In this document: in pieces, positions 26,938-35,429 of the stretch
How the letters are laid out: every line of letters begins with the position of its first letter
Position numbering within the stretch: position 1 is the stretch's first letter
NCBI GenBank assembly: GCA_963764505.1
Contig: CAVXSP010000001.1
Location: 682,001-746,000 of the forward strand
Source: CAVXSP01 sp963764505
GTDB lineage: Bacteria; Acidobacteriota; Vicinamibacteria; Vicinamibacterales; SCN-69-37
Reading direction: 5' to 3'
DNA: 64,000 nt
Program-made: the position numbers and the translations under genes
Notes under the pieces: generated by a model
The model's database searches: none
What the model saw: only the letters and a program-made list of their open reading frames with translations
What the model was told of the DNA's origin: nothing

Positions 26938-27690
26938 GTGGCGGCGACGGATCTGCACGTCGCCGGCCTCACGGCCGTCCTGCTCGATATCGAAGGCACG
27001 ACCACGCCGATCGCCTTCGTGCACGATGTGCTGTTTCCGTTCGCGCGCGCCCACCTGCGCGGTTACCTGGACGCGCACGGAGGATCGGCGGCGTTGGACG
27101 ATCTCGTCACGACGCTGGCGCGCGAGCACGCGCAGGACGCGGCCGCAGGCGCGGAGCCGCCCGCCTGGCATGACGCGAAGCCGGCCGCCCGGCTCGACTC
27201 AGCCGACGCCTACGCGCGCTGGCTGATGGACCGCGACCGGAAGTCGCCCGCGTTGAAGGAGCTGCAAGGGCGGATCTGGGAGGCCGGCTATCGCGCGGGG
27301 CGGTTGCAGGGGCAAATCTTCCCGGACGTCGCCCCGGCCATCCGCCGATGGCGCGCGGCCGGCTTGGACGTGGCCATCTACTCTTCCGGCAGCGTGCTCG
27401 CCCAGCAGTTGCTCTTTGGCTCGACGGCCGAGGGCGATCTGAACCCGCTCTTGACGGCGTTCTTCGACACCGCGGTCGGCGCCAAGACGGATCGCGACAG
27501 TTACGCACGCATCGCGAAGGCCCTGGGGCGGGCCGCGTCCGAGATCCTGTTTCTCTCCGACGCCGAGACGGAGCTGCGTGCCGCCCGCACGGCCGGCCTG
27601 CAGGTCCGCCTCGCCGTTCGGCCTGGCAACGCGCCGCCAACCGGCGGGTTCGAGTTCGAGAGGGTCCGAAGCCTGGATCAGCTGGTCTGA
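26938..27690 (+). CDS. mtnC: Acireductone synthase (enolase-phosphatase)
   Basis: A bifunctional HAD-family enzyme that enolises and dephosphorylates 2,3-diketo-5-methylthiopentyl-1-phosphate, making the acireductone that MtnD uses. The nucleophile motif is DIEGTTTPI (Asp17, Glu19), followed by IYSSGSVLAQQLLF and FLSDAETELRAARTAG. At 250 residues it is slightly longer than the usual 230. The GTG at 26938 has GGAG nine bases upstream; an earlier GTG at 26884 would add 18 residues. It completes an mtnB-mtnD-mtnC unit. Confidence 0.92.
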   Translation: MAATDLHVAGLTAVLLDIEGTTTPIAFVHDVLFPFARAHLRGYLDAHGGSAALDDLVTTLAREHAQDAAAGAEPPAWHDAKPAARLDSADAYARWLMDRDRKSPALKELQGRIWEAGYRAGRLQGQIFPDVAPAIRRWRAAGLDVAIYSSGSVLAQQLLFGSTAEGDLNPLLTAFFDTAVGAKTDRDSYARIAKALGRAASEILFLSDAETELRAARTAGLQVRLAVRPGNAPPTGGFEFERVRSLDQLV

Positions 27691-27767
27691 TCTCGCGCAC
27701 GCGGCCGCGCACCCGGGAGGACGCCTGGCAGATGCCCCCGATCCGGCGCCGTCCGAGGCACCCGACG

Positions 27768-27773
27768 CATAAT
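27768..27773 (+). promoter_or_regulatory. -10-like element of the hydrolase gene, leaderless type
   Basis: CATAAT ends 6 nt before the GTG start at 27780 and no Shine-Dalgarno is present, so the message probably begins at the start codon. No -35 consensus is visible. Confidence 0.55.
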
Positions 27774-27779
27774 AGCGCC

Positions 27780-28778
27780 GTGATCCCGCCGGCCATCCGC
27801 GGTCAACGCGCCCCGCGCCTCGTGATGTTCGCGCTCGGCCTGACGCTGGTGATGCCGGTTCAGAGCGGCCAGCGGGCCGACGGACGGTCGCCTGCGCCCT
27901 CCCCCACGCAGGCGGCTGCGGTCCGTCTGCCCTCCGGCCTCGAGCGATTCAGCGTGCCGTCCGACGGACACCCCATGGCCGTGTGGGCCCGGCGTCCCGC
28001 AAGTCCGCGCGGAGCGGTGCTCCTCGTCCACGGCATGACCTGGAGCACCAGGCCGGATTTCGACCTGCAGGTCCCGGGTCTCCAGCGCTCGGTGATGGCC
28101 AGTCTGGCTGCCCAGGGATTGGCCGCCTACGGCGTCGATCTGCGCGGCTACGGCGAGACGCCGCGTGACGCGACGGGATGGCTGACGCCGCGGCGGGCGG
28201 CGGCGGACGTGGAGAACGTTCTCGTCTGGGTGGCGACGCAGCATCCCGCCCTTCCGAAGCCCGCGCTGCTCGGCTGGTCGCGCGGGGCTGCCGTCTCCGC
28301 GATGGTGGCGCAGATCGCGCCGCAGCGGCTGTCCGCCCTCGTGCTCTTCGGGTTCGTGTTCGATCCGGACAGCCGATTCGTCGATGCGCCGACGCCCGAC
28401 AAGCCGCAGATGCTGAAGAACACGGCGGAGTCCGCCGCGAGCGATTTCGTGTCTCCGAAGGTCACGCCGCCCGCCGTGATCAAGGCCTACGTCGACCAGG
28501 CGCTCAAGGCCGATCCGGTCCGCATCGATCTGAAGAACGACAGCGAGTTCAACGGCATCAAGCCGGCGAGGATCAAGGTGCCGACGCTCGTCATGTACGG
28601 CGACCAGGACGTGATCAACCCGCAGGAGGCGGCGAAGTTCTTCGCCGCGCTCGGAGCCGGCGACAAGGCGCTCGTCGTGCTGCCGGGCGCGGATCATGCG
28701 GCGCTGCTCGAGGACACCCACGACATGTGGATTGCCGCGGTGGTCAATTTCCTCACGCGCCCGCCGGTGCACCGGTAG
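27780..28778 (+). CDS. Exported alpha/beta hydrolase
   Basis: 332 residues. A signal-like N terminus (LVMFALGLTLVMPVQSGQ) is followed by an alpha/beta hydrolase fold: VLLVHGMTW (oxyanion region), GWSRGAAVS with the nucleophile Ser, MYGDQDVINP with the acid, and GADHAALLEDT with the catalytic His. The long lid insert after FGFVFDPDS suggests an esterase or lipase of small substrates. The GTG start is supported by the -10-like element 6 nt upstream. It lies 89 bp after mtnC but is probably separately transcribed. Confidence 0.82.
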   Translation: MIPPAIRGQRAPRLVMFALGLTLVMPVQSGQRADGRSPAPSPTQAAAVRLPSGLERFSVPSDGHPMAVWARRPASPRGAVLLVHGMTWSTRPDFDLQVPGLQRSVMASLAAQGLAAYGVDLRGYGETPRDATGWLTPRRAAADVENVLVWVATQHPALPKPALLGWSRGAAVSAMVAQIAPQRLSALVLFGFVFDPDSRFVDAPTPDKPQMLKNTAESAASDFVSPKVTPPAVIKAYVDQALKADPVRIDLKNDSEFNGIKPARIKVPTLVMYGDQDVINPQEAAKFFAALGAGDKALVVLPGADHAALLEDTHDMWIAAVVNFLTRPPVHR

Positions 28779-28839
28779 CGCGCGTGAGGACGGCCCTCCA
28801 CTTCTCCGGCGCGGCGCGCCGTCCGGCTGCCCGGTGCGC

Positions 28840-30204
28840 ATGAGATTCCGACTGCCGCATCCGCTCGTGCTGCTGTTCGGCGGCGTCGTCATCGCGGCAG
28901 TGCTCACATGGATCCTGCCGGCGGGGGCGTACGATCGTCGGGAAGACCCGGCGACGGGCCGGCAGGTCGTCGTCGCCGGCACGTACCACCGGATCGATCG
29001 CGCGCCCGTCGGGCCGTTCCGCGCGTTCGTCGCCGTTCCCCGGGGATTCGTGGAGGCCGCCGAGGTCATCGCGGCCGTTCTCTTCGTCGGCGGCGCGTGG
29101 GTCGTCGTCGATCGCATCGGGACGCTCGGCCGGCTGGTGGCCGCGCTCGTCCGGCGCTTCGAGCGGCGCGGCCTCGTCGCCATTCCGATCATCGCGGCGT
29201 TCTTCGCGACGATGGGCGCGCTCGAGAACATGCAGGAGGAGATCATCCCGCTCGTGCCCGTGCTGATGCTACTCGGCCGCGGACTGGGCGTGGACGCCGT
29301 CACGGTGGTCGCGATGAGCGCGGGCGCCGCGATGATCGGCAGCGCCTTCGGCCCGACGAACCCGTTCCAGGCCGGGATCGCGATGAAGCTGGCGCAGCTG
29401 CCGCCGCTCTCGGATGGCGGCCTGCGACTGGTCATGCTGGTCGCCGGGTTTGCGCTGTGGGTGGGCTACACGATGCGACACGCTGCCAGGTTCCGGTCCC
29501 GGACGCGCGACACCGCGCGGCCGGAGCGAGCGCCGAGCCGCGCGCCCGGCGGCGGTGACATCGGTGGCCTGTCGGGCCCGGACGGCGTGATTCTGGCGGT
29601 CATCCTCGCGCCGATGGCGGCCTACGTCTACGGCGCGATTGCGCTCGGCTGGGGATTCGACGAGCTGTCGGCGGGGTTCGTCGTCGCGGCGATCGCCACC
29701 GGACTCGTCGGCGGCCTTGGCGTGCAGGGCACGGTGGTCGCCTACCTCGAGGGCATGCAGGGTCTTCTCCCGGCGGCGATCGTCATCGGGCTGGCTCGCA
29801 GCATCTCGGTCGTGTTGCAGGACGGCCGCGTGATCGACACCATCCTGCAGGCCCTGGCGGCGCCGCTCAGCCAGACATCCGGGCTGACGGCGGCGCTGCT
29901 CATGATCCCGTTCCACGGCGTGATCCACGTGCTCGTGCCGAGCGTCAGCGGCCACGCGGTACTGACGATGCCGGTGCTGGTGCCGTTCTCGGATCTGCTC
30001 GGCCTTTCACGTCAGGTGACGGTGCTGGCGTATCAGACCGGCGCGGGGCTGACCGAGTTGATCACGCCGACCAACGGCGCGCTGATGGCCGTCCTGCTCG
30101 CCGCAGGCGTCCCCTTCACGCAGTGGCTCAGATTTGCGCTCGTGGGCGTCGGGCTGGCGCTCCTCGTGGGCATCGGCGGCATGATCGCGGCGCACGGCCT
30201 CTGA
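28840..30204 (+). CDS. YfcC/DcuC-like C4-dicarboxylate or peptide carrier
   Basis: A 454-residue integral membrane protein with about ten to twelve helices, of the YfcC (DUF401/AbgT-like, ion transporter superfamily) group. Family signs are the opening FRLPHPLVLLFGGVVIAAVLTWILPAGAY, the central GSAFGPTNPFQAGIAMKLAQ loop and the late PSVSGHAVLTMPV...LTELITPTNGALMAVL re-entrant segment. Members are annotated as anaerobic C4-dicarboxylate or basic amino-acid carriers; the substrate is not established. ATG 28840 is chosen; GTG 28834 is in frame two codons earlier. Confidence 0.85.
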   Translation: MRFRLPHPLVLLFGGVVIAAVLTWILPAGAYDRREDPATGRQVVVAGTYHRIDRAPVGPFRAFVAVPRGFVEAAEVIAAVLFVGGAWVVVDRIGTLGRLVAALVRRFERRGLVAIPIIAAFFATMGALENMQEEIIPLVPVLMLLGRGLGVDAVTVVAMSAGAAMIGSAFGPTNPFQAGIAMKLAQLPPLSDGGLRLVMLVAGFALWVGYTMRHAARFRSRTRDTARPERAPSRAPGGGDIGGLSGPDGVILAVILAPMAAYVYGAIALGWGFDELSAGFVVAAIATGLVGGLGVQGTVVAYLEGMQGLLPAAIVIGLARSISVVLQDGRVIDTILQALAAPLSQTSGLTAALLMIPFHGVIHVLVPSVSGHAVLTMPVLVPFSDLLGLSRQVTVLAYQTGAGLTELITPTNGALMAVLLAAGVPFTQWLRFALVGVGLALLVGIGGMIAAHGL

Positions 30205-30259
30205 ATTTCACGCGCCGGAGGGGCCTGGCGAGCGTGCTACACTGCCCGAAATCTTGAAT

Positions 30260-31528
30260 ATGCGGCACTCTGCAGCTCTCGCGTCTCTCGTCGCTGTTCT
30301 GGCCGCGTCCTGCGCCGCGACGCCGGAACGTCAGCAGGATGCGGACCGCCACGACGTCTCCCTGCCGATGGAGACCGCGACGATTGAAGGCCGCGTGCCG
30401 CCGGGCGCGACGCTCGAGACGCTGTTGCGGCAGAACGAGGTCGATCCGCTGTTCGTGAGCTCGCTCACGTCCGCGGTCCAGACCGTCTTCAACCCTCGCG
30501 ATCTGCGCGCCGATCGCACGTTTCAGTTGACCCGCTCGCTCGACGGCCTGATTCGGGAGTTTCGCTACCAGATCGACCGGAGCAAGTTCCTGCGGGTCGC
30601 GTTCCGCGATCGGACGGCGGATGGCCAGCCGGAGTTCGACGTGGCGGAGGTCCCGTATCCGACCGAGGTGTCGGTCGCGGCGGTCACGGCCGAGATCTCG
30701 CGCGAGCGGCCGTCGCTCGTCGCGGCGTTCGGCGCGGCCGGCGAGAACGTCCAGCTCCCGCTCGCGCTGGCGGACATCTTCAGCGGCGAGATCGACTTCA
30801 ACTCGGACCTGCAACTCGGCGACGCCGCGAGCGTGCTGTTCGAACGGGTCCGCCGGGACGGCCAGGACGCCGGCTACGGCGCCGTGCAGGCGGCGGTGCT
30901 CGAGGTCGACGGCCGGCGCTTCGTCGGAATCCCGTTCCCGGGCGCCGACGGCAAGTCCGCCTGGTACGACGAACAGGGCCATTCACTGAAACGGCAGTTC
31001 CTGAAGTCTCCGCTGCCGTTCGAGCACGTCACGTCGGGTTTCTCCAGGCGCCGGCTCCATCCGGTGTTCGGAGATTTTCGCGCGCACCTCGGCGTCGACT
31101 ACGCGGCGCCGACCGGCACCAGGGTCGTGGCGGTCGCAGACGGCAGGGTGGAGTCGGCAGGGTGGAGCGGCAATTCCGGTCGGCTGATCGTCCTTCGGCA
31201 CGCCGACGGGTACGAGACGCTGTACCTGCATCTCTCGTGGATTGCGCCGGACGTCCGGCCGGGCGCACGCGTCGTGCAGGGCCAGCTCATCGGACGCGTC
31301 GGCATGACCGGCGCCGCGACCGGACCGCACCTCGATTTCCGGATCAAGAAGAACGGCGTGCATCTCAACCCGTTGCTCGTCCACAGCCGGATGCCGCCGG
31401 GAGAGCCGATCGCGCCGGACCGGCTCGAGGCGTTCGGGCAGGCGCGCGACGCGGTCCTGCAGAAGCTCCAGTCGATGACGAATGCGGCGGCCCCCGCCGG
31501 GACGGCCCCGGCGAGCAACCGGCCGTAG
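30260..31528 (+). CDS. M23 (LytM) family peptidase, predicted lipoprotein
   Basis: A 422-residue envelope protein. The signal ends at LAASC (lipobox). An opacity-associated/LysM-like region (PGATLETLLRQNEVDPLFV) precedes a second domain, and the LytM domain lies at about 260-375. HLGVDYAAPTGT supplies the first two zinc ligands and LYLHLS the conserved His. The last motif is GPHLDFRI, with Asp where canonical enzymes have His (HxH). It may cut peptidoglycan cross-links or be a regulatory pseudo-enzyme. An upstream TTG at 30254 is an alternative start. It is followed 3 bp later by the DUF1015 gene. Confidence 0.85.
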   Translation: MRHSAALASLVAVLAASCAATPERQQDADRHDVSLPMETATIEGRVPPGATLETLLRQNEVDPLFVSSLTSAVQTVFNPRDLRADRTFQLTRSLDGLIREFRYQIDRSKFLRVAFRDRTADGQPEFDVAEVPYPTEVSVAAVTAEISRERPSLVAAFGAAGENVQLPLALADIFSGEIDFNSDLQLGDAASVLFERVRRDGQDAGYGAVQAAVLEVDGRRFVGIPFPGADGKSAWYDEQGHSLKRQFLKSPLPFEHVTSGFSRRRLHPVFGDFRAHLGVDYAAPTGTRVVAVADGRVESAGWSGNSGRLIVLRHADGYETLYLHLSWIAPDVRPGARVVQGQLIGRVGMTGAATGPHLDFRIKKNGVHLNPLLVHSRMPPGEPIAPDRLEAFGQARDAVLQKLQSMTNAAAPAGTAPASNRP

Positions 31529-31531
31529 TCC

Positions 31532-32752
31532 ATGCCCGCGCTCTTCCCGTTCTGCGCGCTTCGGCCCGCAGCGGAAGCGGCCGCACGAGTCGCGTCGCTT
31601 CCCTACGACGTCGTGACCGCGGAAGAGGCCCGCGCGCTCGCGGCCGGCAACCCGCTGAGCTTCCTGCACGTCACACGGGCCGAAGTCGATCTGCCGCCCG
31701 ACACCGACCCCTACGACGACCGCGTGTACGCGCAGGCCGCCCTGAATTTCGAGGAGATCAAGCGCGCCGCGCCGCTCGTCCTCGAGCAGGATCCCGCCCT
31801 GTACGTCTACCGTCTCGGCATGGGGACGCACGAGCAGACGGGGATCGCGGGGTGCTTCTCGCTCGACGATTACGAGCGGCAGGCCATCAAGAAGCACGAA
31901 CGCACGCGGAAGGACAAGGAAGACGATCGAACGCGTCACATGATCGAGCTGCGGGCGCAGACCGGACTCGTCTTCCTCACCTATGTGGCCAGCCCGCTGA
32001 TCGATCGGCTCACGGGCCGGAGCACGGCGGGACGTCCGCTGTACGATTTCGTCGCCGCCGACGGCGTGTCGCATACCCTCTGGCGAGTTGGCGCGCCGCA
32101 CCTGCAGGCCTTCGTCGAGGCGTTCGCCGAGCTGCCGGCGCTGTACATCGCCGACGGTCACCACCGCGCCGCGAGCGCGGCGCGTGCACGAGCCACGCTG
32201 AACCGGCCCGGTCCCGAACGGGACGGCGCGGACCGGTTCGTCGCTGTGGCGTTTCCCCACACCGCCGTACAGATCCTGCCCTACAACCGCGTGGTGCGGG
32301 ACCTCGGCGGACGGACCCCTGAGGCGCTGCTGGACGCGCTGCGAAAGGCGGGACTGCCGGTCGTCGACGCCGCGGGTGGAAACGTTCGAGCGGGTGAGGT
32401 CGGAATGTTCCTGGCGGGCCGCTGGTACACGCTCGAACTGCCGTCGACTCCGGACGGCGCCGGCCGCCCCGAGACGCTGGATGTGGCCGTGCTCGAGCGC
32501 GCGGTCCTCCAGCCAATTCTTGGAATACGCGACGTCCGGACGGACGAGCGAATCGACTTCGCGGGCGGCGCGCGCGGTCCGCTCGAGCTCGAACGCCGGG
32601 TGACGAGCGGCGAGGCGGCGGTCGCCTTCTCCCTGCACGCCGTCGGGGTCGAGGATCTTATCGACATCGCCGACAGCGGCGCCATCATGCCGCCCAAGTC
32701 CACGTGGTTCGAGCCGAAACTCAGGGACGGACTGCTCGTGCACCTGATATAA
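31532..32752 (+). CDS. DUF1015 family protein (SerC-associated)
   Basis: A 406-residue cytoplasmic protein. It opens FPFCALRPAAEAAARVASLPYDVV, then shows NPLSFLHVTRAE, the DDYERQAIKKHERTRKDKEDDRTRH stretch, LYIADGHHRAASA and the ending GAIMPPKSTWFEPK. These are hallmark segments of DUF1015, found next to serC or serA in many bacteria. The catalytic-looking DGHHR suggests an enzyme or kinase-like function in serine metabolism (the family includes proteins proposed as ADP-dependent serine kinases; I recall this, not proven here). serC follows after a short palindrome. Confidence 0.88.
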   Translation: MPALFPFCALRPAAEAAARVASLPYDVVTAEEARALAAGNPLSFLHVTRAEVDLPPDTDPYDDRVYAQAALNFEEIKRAAPLVLEQDPALYVYRLGMGTHEQTGIAGCFSLDDYERQAIKKHERTRKDKEDDRTRHMIELRAQTGLVFLTYVASPLIDRLTGRSTAGRPLYDFVAADGVSHTLWRVGAPHLQAFVEAFAELPALYIADGHHRAASAARARATLNRPGPERDGADRFVAVAFPHTAVQILPYNRVVRDLGGRTPEALLDALRKAGLPVVDAAGGNVRAGEVGMFLAGRWYTLELPSTPDGAGRPETLDVAVLERAVLQPILGIRDVRTDERIDFAGGARGPLELERRVTSGEAAVAFSLHAVGVEDLIDIADSGAIMPPKSTWFEPKLRDGLLVHLI

Positions 32753-32756
32753 CGTC

Positions 32757-32820
32757 AAACTTCGACGTTCACACTTCAAACTTCGGAAGTTTGAAGTGTG
32801 AACTCCGAACTTCGAAGTTT
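32757..32820. repeat. AT-richer palindromic element upstream of serC
   Basis: The inner arms, 32767-32784 and 32786-32803 (GTTCACACTTCAAACTTC and its complement), are perfect 18 bp inverted repeats around one base. Outer arms AAACTTCGA/TCGAAGTTT (32757-32765, 32812-32820) extend the symmetry. It fills the gap between the DUF1015 stop and the serC ATG, replacing any Shine-Dalgarno. Its composition contrasts with the GC-rich surroundings. It is unrelated in sequence to the two long palindromes. Confidence 0.85.
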
Positions 32821-32823
32821 CCC

Positions 32824-33903
32824 ATGCGTCCCTACAACTTTTCGGCCGGTCCAGCAATCCTCCCGGCGTCCGTGCTCGAGGAGGCCCAGCGCGACTTGAT
32901 GGCACTGCCGGGCGTCGGCCTGTCGATCCTGGAAATCAGCCACCGGTCCGCGGCGTTCGAGGAAATCCTCCACGACGCCGAGCGCGGTGTTCGGGCGCTC
33001 GCCGGAATTCCGGACGGCTACCGCATTCTCTTTCTTCAGGGCGGCGCCAGTCTGCAGTTCTCGATGGTGCCGATGAACCTGCTCGGACCGGGGATGACGG
33101 CGGACTATCTGGTGACAGGCGAATGGTCGAAGAAGGCGCTTGCCGAGGCCGTGAAGATCGGCGGCGCGCGCACGGCGGCCTCGAGCGAGACAGAAGACTT
33201 CCGCCGGATCCCGGCCGCTTCCGAGATCGCGCTGGCCGACGCACCGGCGTACGTCCACATGACGTCGAACAACACGCTCTACGGCACGGAGTGGCCCGCG
33301 CCGCCGGAGATCGGCCGCCGGCTGCTCGTGTGCGACGCGTCGTCGGATATCTTCTCGCGCCCGCTCGACATTTCGAGATTCGGCCTGCTCTATGCGGGCG
33401 CCCAGAAGAACCTCGGGCCCGCGGGTCTGACGCTGGTGTTCATCCGCGAGGACCTGCTGGCCCGTTCGTCCGACGCGCTTCCGGCAATGCTGAACTACCG
33501 GACGATCGAGCGGCATCGATCGCTCTACAACACCCCGCCCGTGTTCCCGATCTATGTCCTGCGCCTCGTGATTGGATGGCTACTCGACCTTGGCGGACTG
33601 CCCGCAATCGGCGCGATCAACGACCGGAAGGCGGCCCTTCTCTACCAGGAGCTGGACCGGACGGCGTTCTGGCGTCCGCATGCCGAGCCGGCCAGCCGTT
33701 CGCGAATGAACGTGACCTTCCGCCTCGCATCACCGGAGCTCGATGCACTGTTCCTCGAGGAGGCGCGGGCCGCCGGGTTCGAGGGCTTGAAAGGCCATCG
33801 GACGGTCGGCGGTCTGCGAGCCTCCATCTACAACGCGTTTCCCGAAGACGGTGTGGCCGCGCTGGTTCAGTTCATGCGTGAATTCGAACGGCGGCGGGGC
33901 TGA
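32824..33903 (+). CDS. serC: Phosphoserine aminotransferase
   Basis: A PLP enzyme converting 3-phosphohydroxypyruvate to phosphoserine in serine synthesis (also used in pyridoxal phosphate synthesis). 359 residues, normal length. NFSAGPAILP opens the protein, LFLQGGASLQFSMVP binds the cofactor phosphate, and Lys195 in YAGAQKNLGPAG holds PLP. VGGLRASIYNAF is near the end. The ATG comes 3 bp after the palindromic element and has no ribosome binding site other than whatever that structure provides. Confidence 0.96.
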   Translation: MRPYNFSAGPAILPASVLEEAQRDLMALPGVGLSILEISHRSAAFEEILHDAERGVRALAGIPDGYRILFLQGGASLQFSMVPMNLLGPGMTADYLVTGEWSKKALAEAVKIGGARTAASSETEDFRRIPAASEIALADAPAYVHMTSNNTLYGTEWPAPPEIGRRLLVCDASSDIFSRPLDISRFGLLYAGAQKNLGPAGLTLVFIREDLLARSSDALPAMLNYRTIERHRSLYNTPPVFPIYVLRLVIGWLLDLGGLPAIGAINDRKAALLYQELDRTAFWRPHAEPASRSRMNVTFRLASPELDALFLEEARAAGFEGLKGHRTVGGLRASIYNAFPEDGVAALVQFMREFERRRG

Positions 33904-33955
33904 CGTTCCCCGGCGCGCCTCATACGCCCGCGCGACCCGCCCTCTCGGCGAGACG

Positions 33956-35335
33956 TTACTGACCGCTGCTCTGCGGCGTCCGTCCGCCGTTGCGTCCGCG
34001 GCGTCGGCGGCGCCGACGGCGGCGGCGAGGAGCTTCGGCGGGGAGCGTTTCGTCCTGCGGAGGAGCCTCGTGATTCGGGTGCGGGGGCGGGGCGTCGGAT
34101 TGGCCGTGCGTCCGTGGCCCGCCATGCGAGCGGGCGTGGTGCTGCATCTGGCGCCAGTGCTCCACCGCATCCGGGGCATCCCCGAAGACGTCGAGCCAGG
34201 TCAGCGCATCGGCGAAGGCCGGCCGATGGGCCAGGCCGCGCGCCACGCGCGGCGGAAGGGCCGGGTCGACGAGCCTTGGAAGGATTTGCCTGATCTGCTG
34301 CAGCCGGTCGAGATCCTTCCTGGCGACCTGCAGCATGCCGAAACCGGCGCGCTCGCCGCGTTGCGCGGAATCGTCCCGTGCCGCCGGCGCCCGGTCCAGG
34401 GCGCCGAGCGGCGCCAGCAGCGAACCAATCAGGAGCGTATTCGTGAGCTCGGGCGGCGCCGACGGGAATCGGCGGCGGTAGGCGTCCAGCCGCGCCAGCG
34501 ACTCCCAAACGGATTCGGGCGGCTGCTTCAGTTCGGGCGTCACGAGCTCGAGCAGGCGCACCCGCCCGAGCGCGTGGAAGCTCGCTTCCGCGTAGCCCGA
34601 TCGGAGAATCTTGAAGTACTCCTCGAGGAGGCGCGCCGGCGACGCTTTCAGGATGAGCGCACGGTGCTGCGCGATGGCTTCGAGCACCAGTTCGTCCATG
34701 TCGAAGCCGAGTCGTGCAGCCAGCACGGCCGCCCGGAGCATGCGGACGGGATCCTCCACGAACCGGACGTGTGGATCGCCGATGGACCGGATGACCCGGC
34801 GCTCGAGATCGCCGAGCCCCCCGACGTAGTCGATCACCGAGTAGGTCGCGATGTCGTAGAACAGCCCGTTGACCGTGAAATCGCGACGGAACGCGTCCTC
34901 TTCCGGCGTGCCGAAGGTGTTGTCCCGGTGAATCATGCCCGGATGCGGCGGCGCCTGCGCTCCCTCGGGGGAGGACGCCGCTACGAGCACGGCCGCGTCC
35001 GCCGGCGGCAGGTCGGCGGGAGGATCCGGCACGTTCTGCCGGAAGGTCGCCACTTCGATCGTCTTCTGGCCGAACTTGACGTGTGCCAGCCGGAACCGTC
35101 GGCCGATGATCCAGCAGTTCCGGAACAGCCGCTTGATCTGGTACGGATGCGCGTCGGTGCCGATGTCGAAGTCCTTCGGCCGCCGGCCGAGCAGCAGATC
35201 GCGCACGCTGCCACCCACGAGGTAGGCGGCATGCCGGCTCTGGTGAAGCCGGTAGAGGACCTTCAGCGCGTCCGGATCGATGTCGCGCCGGGAGATCGGA
35301 TGATCGGCGCGTGGAACGATGACGGGCTCCGGCAC
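33956..35335 (-). CDS. pcnB: Poly(A) polymerase / CCA tRNA nucleotidyltransferase family (PcnB-like)
   Basis: A 459-residue class II nucleotidyltransferase. YLVGGSVRDLLLGRRPKDFDIGTD contains the GG and DxD catalytic motifs; RRDFTVNGLFYD and GDPHVRFVEDPVRMLRAAVLAARLGF are the base-selection and neck motifs. The C-terminal tail carries a run of ten Arg followed by GRNGG, as in PcnB-type poly(A) polymerases that bind RNA through a basic tail. It adds A tails that promote RNA decay, or CCA; I favour poly(A) polymerase. The start is GTG, with a TATTAT 7 nt upstream and no ribosome binding site. Confidence 0.88.
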   Translation of the reverse strand: MPEPVIVPRADHPISRRDIDPDALKVLYRLHQSRHAAYLVGGSVRDLLLGRRPKDFDIGTDAHPYQIKRLFRNCWIIGRRFRLAHVKFGQKTIEVATFRQNVPDPPADLPPADAAVLVAASSPEGAQAPPHPGMIHRDNTFGTPEEDAFRRDFTVNGLFYDIATYSVIDYVGGLGDLERRVIRSIGDPHVRFVEDPVRMLRAAVLAARLGFDMDELVLEAIAQHRALILKASPARLLEEYFKILRSGYAEASFHALGRVRLLELVTPELKQPPESVWESLARLDAYRRRFPSAPPELTNTLLIGSLLAPLGALDRAPAARDDSAQRGERAGFGMLQVARKDLDRLQQIRQILPRLVDPALPPRVARGLAHRPAFADALTWLDVFGDAPDAVEHWRQMQHHARSHGGPRTHGQSDAPPPHPNHEAPPQDETLPAEAPRRRRRRRRRRGRNGGRTPQSSGQ

Positions 35336-35342
35336 GGCTCAA

Positions 35343-35348
35343 ATAATA
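35343..35348 (-). promoter_or_regulatory. -10-like element of pcnB, leaderless type
   Basis: TATTAT on the minus strand ends 7 nt before the GTG start and no Shine-Dalgarno is present. The mRNA probably begins at the start codon. Confidence 0.5.
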
Positions 35349-35429
35349 ACCGGCCGCCTCCGGCGAGGCGGTCCTGGCGCGCGTGCGTCGTTCGCGCCGG
35401 TCCTGATGGTATGATGCCCGCTCACGTCA

